Shown here one piece after another: positions 1-5,490 of a DNA stretch of 6,073 bases. Both the position numbers and the translations under genes were made by a program. The first letter of the stretch is position 1; the number at the start of each line of letters is the position of its first letter. Location of the stretch: the NCBI GenBank assembly GCA_949451265.1, contig CASTQR010000104.1, positions 1 through 6,073 of the forward strand, given 5' to 3'. The notes under the pieces were generated by a model. That model was not told where the DNA came from and made no database searches. It was given only the letters and a program-made list of their open reading frames with translations. The stretch is from an uncultured Eubacteriales bacterium (lineage in GTDB: Bacteria > Bacillota_A > Clostridia > Oscillospirales > Oscillospiraceae).

Positions 1-449
1 GGGACACCCTGCGGCAGTACGCCCGGGACATCGGCCTGGAGCTGCGGGAGGAGGACTTTTACGGCCTGCGGCAGTTTACGGCGGCGGTGGCGGCGGACAG
101 CGACCACCGCTGCGGGTACTGTTACGCCTGCCGGATGGAGGAGGCGGCCCGGTATGCTGCGGAGCACGGGTTTCAGCGGTTTTCTACTACCCTGCTGGTG
201 TCGCCCTACCAGAACCGGGACCTGATCTGCGCCACCGGGGCAAGGATGGGGGAGAGGTACGGGGTGGAGTTCGCGCCCTATGACTTCCGGCCCCGGTTCC
301 AGCAGGGGCAGGAGGAGGCCCGGGCGCTGGGGCTGTATCTACAGAAATACTGCGGGTGCGTGTACAGCGAGGAGGACCGGTTTTCCAACCGCCGGAAGAA
401 GGAGCTGCACAAGCTCCACAAGGCCGAGGGGAGGCAGTCCCAGTGCTGA
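1..449 (+). CDS. queH: Epoxyqueuosine reductase QueH (DUF208 family), 3' part
   Basis: QueH reduces epoxyqueuosine to queuosine at the wobble base of GUN-anticodon tRNAs in the cytoplasm. It is the non-cobalamin alternative to QueG. The left edge of the window cuts the gene; the first complete codon is at position 3 and the stop is TGA 447-449, so about 148 residues are visible. Family hallmarks seen in order: RCGYCYACRM (108-137), the FSTTLLVSPYQ block (about 177-213), DFRPRFQQGQ (about 282-311), and QKYCGC followed by a SEEDR stretch (about 342-380). The paired cysteines fit the iron-sulfur chemistry known for the family. The N-terminal CC/CxxC region lies outside the window. The GTG at 87 is internal, because the same frame stays open and family-like (FYGLRQF) upstream of it. 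The last 7 nt overlap the start of rlmD, suggesting co-translation of two RNA-modification genes. Nothing suggests the gene is broken. Confidence 0.93.
   Translation, partial: DTLRQYARDIGLELREEDFYGLRQFTAAVAADSDHRCGYCYACRMEEAARYAAEHGFQRFSTTLLVSPYQNRDLICATGARMGERYGVEFAPYDFRPRFQQGQEEARALGLYLQKYCGCVYSEEDRFSNRRKKELHKLHKAEGRQSQC
426..434 (+). promoter_or_regulatory. Ribosome binding site that fixes the rlmD GTG start
   Basis: GAGGGGAGG lies inside the last codons of queH and ends 8 nt before GTG 443. It is the reason for placing the rlmD start at a GTG that overlaps the queH stop, rather than at the upstream in-frame ATG at 356. Confidence 0.75.
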
Positions 450-1789
450 GGGAGGGGAAGGTATACCCGGCCGTGATCGTGGGTTACGCCAGCGGCGGCG
501 AGGGTGTGGCCCGGATCGAGGGCGTGGCGGTGTTCGTCAAGGGGGCCCTCAAGGGCGAGCGGGGGGACGTGTTCATTGAACACGTGGGCCGCTCCGCTGC
601 CTGGGGGCATTTTGAGACGCTGGTGGAGCCCTCCCCGGCGCGGGTGGAGCCGGACTGTCCCTACTACGGCGTGTGCGGCGGGTGCCAGTTCCGGCATATG
701 AGTTACGCCGAGGAGCTGGAGGCCAAGCGGCAGAGGGTGGAGGACGCTTTGAGGCGGATCGGCGGGGCGGACATCAGCGTCCCCGTGATCCACGGGGCGG
801 AGGAGACCGGGCGCTACCGGAACAAGGTGCAGTTCCCCGTGGGGGCGGGGGCGGTGGGCTACTACCGGGGGGGCAGCCACCAGGTGGTGGACATCGCCGA
901 CTGCCTGCTCCAGCCGGAGGCGGACACGGCACTCCGGGCCGCGTTCAAGGGATGGATGGAGCGGTTCCATGTCCCGGCCTACGACGAGCGGACGGGGAAG
1001 GGGCTGATCCGGCACCTGTTCCTGCGCACCAGCTCCAAAGGGGAGGCGCTGTGCTGTGTGGCGGCCAACGGGAGGAAGCTCCCCCATGAGGAGGAATTGG
1101 TAGAGGCTCTGCGGAGGGCCGCAACGGGGCTGGCGGGGGTGGTGCTGTCCGTCAATACCCGGAAAACCAACGTGATTTTGGGAGACGAATACCACTCCCT
1201 CTGGGGGCGGGACTGGCTGGAGGAGACGCTTTGCGGGCACAGCTTCCGGCTGTCGGTGCCCTCCTTCTTCCAGGTGAACCGGGCCCAGACGGAGGTGCTG
1301 TACGGCAGGGCGCTGGACTTCTCCGGGCTCACCGGGGGGTCGACAGTGGTGGAGCTGTACTGCGGCATCGGCACCATCTCGCTGACCCTGGCGGAGCGGG
1401 CCAGGCGGGTCATCGGGGTGGAGGTGGTGCCCCAGGCGGTGGCGGACGCCAGGGAGAACGCCCGGCGGAACGGGCTGGCGGACAAGACCCGGTTCGAGTG
1501 CGGGGACGCGTCGGTGCTGGCGGCGAGGCTGGAGGCGGAGGGCGTGCGGCCTGACGTGGCAGTGGTGGATCCGCCCCGGAAGGGGCTGGCCCAGGAGGTG
1601 GTGGAGGCCATCGCCGGGATGGGGCCGGAGCGGGTGGTGTATGTGTCCTGTGACCCGGCCACCCTGGCGCGGGATGTGGGGCGGTTCGGGGGGCTGGGGT
1701 ATGTGCCGGTGAAGGCGGAGGCGGTGGATCTGTTTCCCCGGACGGCCCATGTGGAAACCGTGTGCCTGCTGATCCGGCAGGCCCCGTGA
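443..1789 (+). CDS. rlmD: 23S rRNA (uracil-5-)-methyltransferase, RlmD/RumA family
   Basis: This is a SAM-dependent enzyme that makes 5-methyluridine in 23S rRNA. The E. coli counterpart acts at U1939; the Bacillus relative RlmCD acts on U747 and U1939, so the exact target is uncertain. The product has 448 residues, normal for the family. Seen in order: a TRAM-like RNA-binding region (about 3-62); cysteines C72, C78, C81 (CPYYGVCGGC) and C154, matching the four 4Fe-4S ligands of RumA; SFFQVN (274-279); the SAM motif ELYCGIGT (304-311); DPPRKG (376-381); the YVSCDPATLARD motif with nucleophile C403 (400-411); and the C-terminal TAHVETV with the general-base glutamate E438. The frame is open back to an ATG at 356, but that stretch lies inside queH and does not look like RlmD. 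GTG 443 is chosen because a strong Shine-Dalgarno (GGGGAGG, 428-434) sits 8 nt before it. A hairpin terminator begins 10 nt after the stop. Confidence 0.95.
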   Translation: MLREGKVYPAVIVGYASGGEGVARIEGVAVFVKGALKGERGDVFIEHVGRSAAWGHFETLVEPSPARVEPDCPYYGVCGGCQFRHMSYAEELEAKRQRVEDALRRIGGADISVPVIHGAEETGRYRNKVQFPVGAGAVGYYRGGSHQVVDIADCLLQPEADTALRAAFKGWMERFHVPAYDERTGKGLIRHLFLRTSSKGEALCCVAANGRKLPHEEELVEALRRAATGLAGVVLSVNTRKTNVILGDEYHSLWGRDWLEETLCGHSFRLSVPSFFQVNRAQTEVLYGRALDFSGLTGGSTVVELYCGIGTISLTLAERARRVIGVEVVPQAVADARENARRNGLADKTRFECGDASVLAARLEAEGVRPDVAVVDPPRKGLAQEVVEAIAGMGPERVVYVSCDPATLARDVGRFGGLGYVPVKAEAVDLFPRTAHVETVCLLIRQAP

Positions 1790-1799
1790 GAGAGAAGAA

Positions 1800-1831
1800 A
1801 AACCGGGCCGCCCTGTTGGGCGGCCCGGTTT
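1800..1831. terminator. Bidirectional intrinsic terminator between convergent rlmD and the histidine kinase
   Basis: A perfect 14-bp inverted repeat (1800-1813 with 1818-1831, core CCGGGCCGCCC) has a 4-nt TGTT loop. On the - strand it is followed by a pyrimidine run (TTTTCTTCTCTC), a good T-tract for the kinase transcript, whose stop codon lies 11 nt upstream. On the + strand only a short TTT follows, so termination of rlmD may be weaker. The position between two convergent stop codons (1789 and 1843) fits a shared terminator. Confidence 0.9.
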
Positions 1832-1842
1832 GCTGTCCCCCA

Positions 1843-3087
1843 TTATCCCATGGGCAGGGTGACGGTAAAGGCCGTCCCCTCCCCCGGCGCGCTGTGGACG
1901 GTGATCTTCCCCCGGTGCCCCTCCACGATGGCGGCGGCGATGGACAGGCCCAGGCCGTAGCCCCCCGTCTCCCGGCTGCGGGCGGCGTCCGCCCGGTAGA
2001 ACCGCTCGAACAGGTGGGCCTGGGCCTCGGGGGGGATGGGCTCCCCGGTGTTGTGGACGGTGAGGACGGCCCGCTCGCCCCCCTTCAGGGTGACGGTGAT
2101 TTGCCCGCCCTGCTGGCCGTATTTGCAGGCGTTGTCCAGCAGGATGGCGCACAGGCGGCGCAGCTCCTCCCCGTCCCCGGTGACGGACAGGTTGGGGGCG
2201 GTGTCGCTGTCCAGGGTGAGCCCCGCCTCGAAGGCCACCGGTTCAAAGGCCAGCACGCAGCGCTCCACCGCGTCGGACAGGGAGACGGTTTCCCGGGCGG
2301 CGGCCCGCTGGCCCGCGTCCCCCCGGGCCAGGTACAGGAGATCCTGCACCAGCCCCTTCATCCGCAGGCCCTCCTCCCGGATGGCCTCCACCCATTTGCG
2401 CTGGCTTTCCACCGTGTCCTCCCCGTGGGCCAGGAGGATGTCCGCATCCGCCAGCAGGACGGTGAGGGGGGTTTTCAGCTCGTGGGAGGCGTCGGCCACA
2501 AACTGCTGCTGGCGCTTCCAGCCCTCCTCCACCGGGCGCACCAGCCACCGGGACAAAAACCAGCCCGCCGCGAAAAACCCCGCCGTGGCGGCGGCCAGGA
2601 GCAGCAGGGCGGTGCCCACCTGCCGTCGGGCCCCCGACCGCTCCCAGGACAGGTCGGCGAAGGCGATGCGCAGATACCGGCCCGCCTCCTGAACCTGCCA
2701 GCGCAGGCCCTGGGCGGACAGCGTCCCCGCCAGCGTCCCGGCGGCCAGGGCGCCCTCCACGGCACGGGCCACGTCCCCCTCGTCCACCTCGGCGTTGAAG
2801 GACAGGGCCAGCAGCACCTGCCCGCTGTCCCGGTCCGCCACGGCGCAGAAGGCGGGTATGGCGGTGTACAGCCCCTCGTCCCGGTCGAAGCCGTCCCCGG
2901 CGAAGGGGAGGCCCCAGGGGTCCAGGGCGGTCTGGGTGCGCTGGAGGACGCTGTGGAGCACCTGGTCCGTCCCCGCCCGGTACTGCCGGAGGCTGGAGGC
3001 GGTCTGCACCGCCAGGGCCGCCCCCAGCGCCCCGGACAGGATCAGCGTGAGGACAAGGGTGAATTTCCGGCGCAGGCGCTTCAGCAT
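1843..3087 (-). CDS. Membrane sensor histidine kinase, apparently orphan
   Basis: A 414-residue transmembrane two-component sensor kinase. Seen: TM1 (about 9-30), an extracytoplasmic segment of about 125 residues (31-155) with no recognised fold, TM2 (about 156-178), HisKA with SHELKTP and phospho-acceptor H202, an N-box (LLDNACKYG, 316-324), a G1-like box NTGEP (346-350), an F-box (FERFYRAD, 360-367) and a G2 box (GGYGLGLS, 375-382). Only about 20 residues separate TM2 from the H-box, so a full HAMP domain is absent. This layout recalls CiaH-type Firmicutes kinases. In the G1 box the usual Asp is Asn346, a substitution I recall from other clostridial kinases, so the protein is not judged dead. 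ATG 3087 is preceded by AAAGGAGG (complement of 3097-3104) with a 9-nt spacer. The gene has its own promoter and terminator and no adjacent response regulator, so its partner and signal are unknown. It is divergent from the pot genes. Confidence 0.92.
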   Translation of the reverse strand: MLKRLRRKFTLVLTLILSGALGAALAVQTASSLRQYRAGTDQVLHSVLQRTQTALDPWGLPFAGDGFDRDEGLYTAIPAFCAVADRDSGQVLLALSFNAEVDEGDVARAVEGALAAGTLAGTLSAQGLRWQVQEAGRYLRIAFADLSWERSGARRQVGTALLLLAAATAGFFAAGWFLSRWLVRPVEEGWKRQQQFVADASHELKTPLTVLLADADILLAHGEDTVESQRKWVEAIREEGLRMKGLVQDLLYLARGDAGQRAAARETVSLSDAVERCVLAFEPVAFEAGLTLDSDTAPNLSVTGDGEELRRLCAILLDNACKYGQQGGQITVTLKGGERAVLTVHNTGEPIPPEAQAHLFERFYRADAARSRETGGYGLGLSIAAAIVEGHRGKITVHSAPGEGTAFTVTLPMG

Positions 3088-3125
3088 GGGACGGGGCCTC
3101 CTTTCGCTTCCTTGGTTTCCCTTAT

Positions 3126-3154
3126 AGTTTATCCGGCTTTCGCCGTCCCGTCAA
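3126..3154 (-). promoter_or_regulatory. Sigma-A-type promoter for the histidine kinase
   Basis: On the - strand there is a -35 TTGACG (complement of 3149-3154), a 17-bp spacer, and a -10 TAAACT (complement of 3126-3131). The predicted start near 3119 gives a leader of about 32 nt ending in a strong Shine-Dalgarno. The -35 is close to consensus and the -10 matches 4 of 6. It implies that the kinase is transcribed alone, without a response regulator upstream. Confidence 0.65.
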
Positions 3155-3183
3155 GGCAGGAAAAAATACCCGACAAAATACAA

Positions 3184-3196
3184 GGGGAAATTCCCC
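3184..3196. promoter_or_regulatory. Palindrome GGGGAAATTCCCC between divergent promoters, candidate operator
   Basis: A perfect inverted repeat with 6-bp arms (GGGGAA / TTCCCC) and a 1-nt centre at 3190. It lies between the kinase -35 (3149-3154) and the pot -35 (3205-3210), a position from which one regulator could act on both promoters. No known binding motif is claimed; this is a candidate from symmetry and position only. Confidence 0.35.
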
Positions 3197-3204
3197 CAAA
3201 GTGA

Positions 3205-3222
3205 TTGACAAACCGCTGTCAA
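3205..3222. promoter_or_regulatory. Inverted repeat over the pot -35, candidate repressor operator
   Basis: TTGACA (3205-3210) and TGTCAA (3217-3222) are perfect reverse complements separated by 6 nt. The left arm is the -35 hexamer itself. A dimeric regulator bound here would block polymerase. Any -35 has some chance of a nearby complement, so this is only a candidate. Confidence 0.4.
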
Positions 3223-3233
3223 ACGTCTATGAT
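3205..3233 (+). promoter_or_regulatory. Strong sigma-A-type promoter for the potABC operon
   Basis: A consensus -35 TTGACA (3205-3210), a 17-bp spacer, and a -10 TATGAT (3228-3233, 5 of 6 matches). Transcription should start near 3240, giving a leader of about 110 nt before potA. A near-consensus promoter with a symmetric sequence over its -35 suggests a promoter controlled mainly by repression. Confidence 0.8.
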
Positions 3234-3239
3234 GTAACT

Positions 3240-3351
3240 CGCTATCCGTGAAACCCCGGGCTCAATATGGGCTGTCCGCTGGAGGGCACGCGCCGGGAAA
3301 TACAACGAGGGAGCTGACAAAACACTCATCATTAGAAATGGGGGAGGATCA
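3240..3351 (+). other. 5' leader of the pot mRNA, no recognised element
   Basis: About 110 nt between the predicted start point and the potA ATG. It holds short local complementarities (CCCGG near 3256-3260 with CCGGG near 3292-3296) and a GGGGGAGGA Shine-Dalgarno (3340-3348) close to ATG 3352. I could not match it to purine, guanidine, SAM or THF riboswitch consensus patterns that I know, and there is no evident terminator hairpin. It may be a plain leader. Confidence 0.4.
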
Positions 3352-4530
3352 ATGTCCAAGGAGCTGATCCGCCTGCGGGACTGCGTCATGTCCTACGGCG
3401 ACGAGATCGTGCTGGATCACATCAATCTGTATATCAACGATAAGGAATTCCTCACGCTGCTGGGCCCCAGCGGGTGCGGCAAGACAACCACGCTCCGTAT
3501 CATCGGCGGGTTTCTGTCGCCTACCTCCGGGGACGTGCTATTTGACGGCGTGAGGATTAATGCTGTCCCGCCCCACCAGCGGACGGTGAACACCGTGTTC
3601 CAGCGGTACGCCCTGTTCCCCCACCTCAACGTGTTTGAGAACGTGGCCTTCGGCCTGCGCATCCCCAAGACGGACGGCGGGGGCCATAAGGTGAAGCTGG
3701 CCGAGCAGGAGATCCATGAGCGGGTGATGGAGATGCTGTCCGTGGTGAACCTGAAGGGGTTTGAGAAGCGGCCCGTGTCCGCCCTGTCCGGCGGGCAGCA
3801 GCAGCGGGTGGCCATCGCCCGGGCCCTGGTGAACCGGCCCCGTGTTCTGCTGCTGGACGAGCCGCTGGGGGCGCTGGATATGCGGCTGCGGAAGGATATG
3901 CAGAACGAGCTGAAGCGGATCCAGCAGGAGATGGAGATCACCTTCATCTATGTGACCCACGACCAGGAGGAGGCCCTGGCCATGTCCGACACCGTGGTGG
4001 TGATGGACGGCGGGCGCATCCAGCAGATCGGCACCCCCGAGGACATTTACAACGAGCCGAAAAACGCCTTTGTGGCGGACTTCATCGGCGAATCCAACAT
4101 CATCGACGGCATTATGCGCTCCGACGGGGTGGTGGAGATTTTCAACCGCAAATTCCAGTGCCTGGACAAGGGCTTTGACAGGGACGAGCCGGTGGATGTG
4201 GTCATCCGGCCGGAGGACGTGGACATTGTGGACGAGGCGGCGGGGCAGCTCAAGGGCACCGTCACCTCCGTCACCTTCAAGGGCGTCCACTACGACACCA
4301 TTGTGGACTTCTACGGCTTCAAGTGGCTCATCCAGACCACCGACTTCTGCCCGGTGGACAGCCGGATCGGCATCAAGATCGACCCGGACGGCATCCATGT
4401 GATGAAGAAAAGCCAGTATTCCGGGATGTTCGGGGACTACTCCTCCTACTCCGAGGAGTACGAGGAGCTGGATGTGGTGGAGGACGGGGAGGAGGGGGAG
4501 GATCCCCCGGAGGGCGGCTATGAGGAATAA
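3352..4530 (+). CDS. potA: Spermidine/putrescine ABC transporter ATP-binding protein PotA
   Basis: The cytoplasmic ATPase subunit that powers polyamine import through PotB and PotC. The product has 392 residues, slightly longer than E. coli PotA (378). Seen: Walker [10 protein letters not shown] (38-46), Q-loop Q84 in [16 protein letters not shown] signature LSGGQQQ (145-151), Walker B LLLDEP (166-171), D-loop (GALD, 173-176) and switch histidine H203 (VTHDQEEA), then a C-terminal TOBE-like regulatory region with VVIRPEDV (283-290) to about residue 350. All residues needed for ATP hydrolysis are present. The NTVFQ/YALFPHL pattern and the PotBC-type permeases downstream favour polyamine over maltose- or sulfate-type importers, but transported substrates cannot be read from the ATPase alone. 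Odd point: the last roughly 30 residues are very acidic and rich in Tyr and Ser. The start follows GGGGGAGGA. The stop overlaps potB by 11 nt, indicating translational coupling. Confidence 0.94.
   Translation: MSKELIRLRDCVMSYGDEIVLDHINLYINDKEFLTLLGPSGCGKTTTLRIIGGFLSPTSGDVLFDGVRINAVPPHQRTVNTVFQRYALFPHLNVFENVAFGLRIPKTDGGGHKVKLAEQEIHERVMEMLSVVNLKGFEKRPVSALSGGQQQRVAIARALVNRPRVLLLDEPLGALDMRLRKDMQNELKRIQQEMEITFIYVTHDQEEALAMSDTVVVMDGGRIQQIGTPEDIYNEPKNAFVADFIGESNIIDGIMRSDGVVEIFNRKFQCLDKGFDRDEPVDVVIRPEDVDIVDEAAGQLKGTVTSVTFKGVHYDTIVDFYGFKWLIQTTDFCPVDSRIGIKIDPDGIHVMKKSQYSGMFGDYSSYSEEYEELDVVEDGEEGEDPPEGGYEE
4509..4514 (+). promoter_or_regulatory. Ribosome binding site that fixes the potB start
   Basis: GGAGGG inside the end of potA lies 5 nt before ATG 4520. 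It favours this start over the in-frame ATG at 4472, whose extra 16 residues are arginine-rich, unlike a PotB N-terminus, and only reflect the potA coding frame. Confidence 0.65.
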
Positions 4531-5371
4531 GCGCGCCTGGTTCGCCGTCCCCTACGTGGTGTGGATGGCTTTGTTTGTGGTGATACCAATCGTGATCATG
4601 GCGGTGTACGCCGTCACCACCGCCGACCCCGCCACCGGGGAGCTCCAGCTCACCGGGGCCAACTTCACCGGCATGGGGGTCTACCTGTCCGTGTTTTTGC
4701 GCTCCTTCTGGCTGGCGGTGGTGGCCACCTTAGTCTGCCTGCTCATCGGCTACCCGGTGTCCTACTGGATGGCCAAGGAGGGGCCCCGGTTCCAGCGGCT
4801 GGCCATGGCCCTGATCATGCTGCCCATGTGGATGAATTTCCTGCTGCGGACGTATTCCTGGATGTCCATCCTGGAGAACAACGGCCTGTTGAACCAGCTG
4901 TTCCGGGCCATTGGCCTGCTGGATCTGCTGGGGGTGGACCATCTCCAGCTCATCGGCACCCCCGGCGCGGTGGTGCTGGGCATGGTGTATAACTACCTGC
5001 CCTTCATGATCCTGCCTGTCTACTCCGTCATTGTGAAGCTGGACGGCTCCCTCATCGAGGCCGCCCGGGATCTGGGGGCGGACTCGGTGCGGGTGTTCTC
5101 CAAGGTGATCTTCCCCCTGTCCCTGCCGGGGATTCTGTCGGGGGTGACTATGGTGTTTGTGCCGTCGGTGTCCACCTTCGCCATCTCCAACCTGCTGGGG
5201 GGCGGCAAGCAGACCATGCTGGGGGATCTCATTGAATTGCAGTTCCTGGGCGGGGCCTATAACCCCCACCTGGGCGCCGCCATCTCCATGGTGATGATGG
5301 TCATCGTGGTGGTGTGCATGGTGGTGATGAACCACTTCGGCGAGGGCGAAGAACAGGCGGTGATGCTATGA
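4520..5371 (+). CDS. potB: Spermidine/putrescine ABC transporter permease PotB
   Basis: One of the two inner-membrane permeases of the polyamine importer; it pairs with PotC to form the channel. The product has 283 residues (E. coli PotB is 275). Hydrophobic segments lie at about 8-31, 63-85, 95-113, 149-172, 203-225 and 253-271, the six-helix pattern of the family. The EAA loop that docks to the ATPase is clear: [10 protein letters not shown] (180-189), continuing to IFPLSLPG (197-204). [14 protein letters not shown] (101-114) is typical of PotB. The start at ATG 4520 is set by GGAGGG 5 nt upstream and by the charged MRNKR N-terminus before TM1. It overlaps potA by 11 nt. The last bases form ATGA (5368-5371), where the TGA stop overlaps an ATG opening a short frame toward potC. 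The gene looks intact. Confidence 0.94.
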   Translation: MRNKRAWFAVPYVVWMALFVVIPIVIMAVYAVTTADPATGELQLTGANFTGMGVYLSVFLRSFWLAVVATLVCLLIGYPVSYWMAKEGPRFQRLAMALIMLPMWMNFLLRTYSWMSILENNGLLNQLFRAIGLLDLLGVDHLQLIGTPGAVVLGMVYNYLPFMILPVYSVIVKLDGSLIEAARDLGADSVRVFSKVIFPLSLPGILSGVTMVFVPSVSTFAISNLLGGGKQTMLGDLIELQFLGGAYNPHLGAAISMVMMVIVVVCMVVMNHFGEGEEQAVML

Positions 5372-5490
5372 TTTACTTTTTCCCGCGTTTCGCGTCCGTA
5401 GGGCGGGGCGACCCGGCCCGCCGGGTTCTTGCAGCTTCGCCGATGGCGCGCCGGGGTCGTCGCGCCCTACAGGGGAGGGCCCGCCCATGA
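5368..5490 (+). CDS. Possible 40-residue bridging frame between potB and potC
   Basis: An uninterrupted frame from ATG 5368 to TGA 5488-5490. Its ATG overlaps the potB stop as ATGA (5368-5371), and its stop overlaps the potC ATG as ATGA (5487-5490). Most of it is encoded by the palindromic repeat, and the predicted peptide (starting [10 protein letters not shown]) is rich in Arg, Ala and Gly with no recognised motif. Only a weak SD-like AGGCGG (5355-5360) precedes it. It may be a chance frame in GC-rich DNA, or a device that keeps ribosomes moving from potB into potC across the insertion. No function is claimed for the peptide. Confidence 0.2.
   Translation: MIYFFPRFASVGRGDPARRVLAASPMARRGRRALQGRARP
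5384..5394. repeat. Small hairpin CGCG-TTT-CGCG before the palindromic repeat
   Basis: Perfect 4-bp GC arms around TTT, 3 nt upstream of the left arm of the larger palindromic element. It may be the outer part of the same mobile or structural element, or chance in GC-rich DNA. Confidence 0.3.
5398..5470. repeat. MITE/REP-like palindromic repeat in the potB-potC gap
   Basis: A 73-bp element with terminal inverted repeats: GTAGGGCGGGGCGACCC (5398-5414) pairs with 5454-5470 at 15 of 17 positions (outer 8 and inner 6 perfect). Inside are two more hairpins: ACCCGG-CCCG-CCGGGT (5411-5426) and CGCC-GAT-GGCG (5438-5448, running into the palindrome GGCGCGCC at 5445-5452). GTAGGG...CCCTAC ends around GC-rich arms are, as I recall, typical of short dispersed intergenic repeats in gut Oscillospiraceae; this cannot be checked here. 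No clear target duplication flanks it. It has no transposase, so it would be non-autonomous. It interrupts an otherwise tight operon and could fold in the mRNA between the two permease genes. Confidence 0.6.

Noticed and set aside
278..2152. Long - strand open frame (624 codons) opposite rlmD and the kinase end
   Set aside because: It is antisense to rlmD, which has full family motifs. The predicted product is Pro/Arg/His/Gly-rich low-complexity sequence, typical of the mirror frame of GC-rich genes, and it runs across the terminator.
1762..3204. Long + strand open frame (480 codons) opposite the histidine kinase
   Set aside because: It is a mirror of the kinase frame; the composition is Gln/Gly/Pro-rich with no motif. 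It begins inside rlmD and crosses the terminator and the kinase promoter.
3267..3317. 16-codon frame in the pot leader as a possible leader peptide
   Set aside because: It lacks a Shine-Dalgarno, has no run of regulatory codons, and no attenuator hairpin follows it.
3240..3351. Known riboswitch upstream of potA (purine, guanidine or SAM type)
   Set aside because: Conserved core nucleotides of these classes are not present by eye; only scattered similarity was found.
3538..4398. - strand frame opposite potA with many His, Val and Leu residues
   Set aside because: It is antisense to well-conserved PotA motifs; the composition reflects reversed codons and there is no plausible ribosome binding site or promoter.
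5372..5486. Intrinsic terminator between potB and potC
   Set aside because: The hairpins are not followed by a T-tract, and potC follows at once with its own Shine-Dalgarno. The T-run at 5377-5381 lies before the hairpins, not after.
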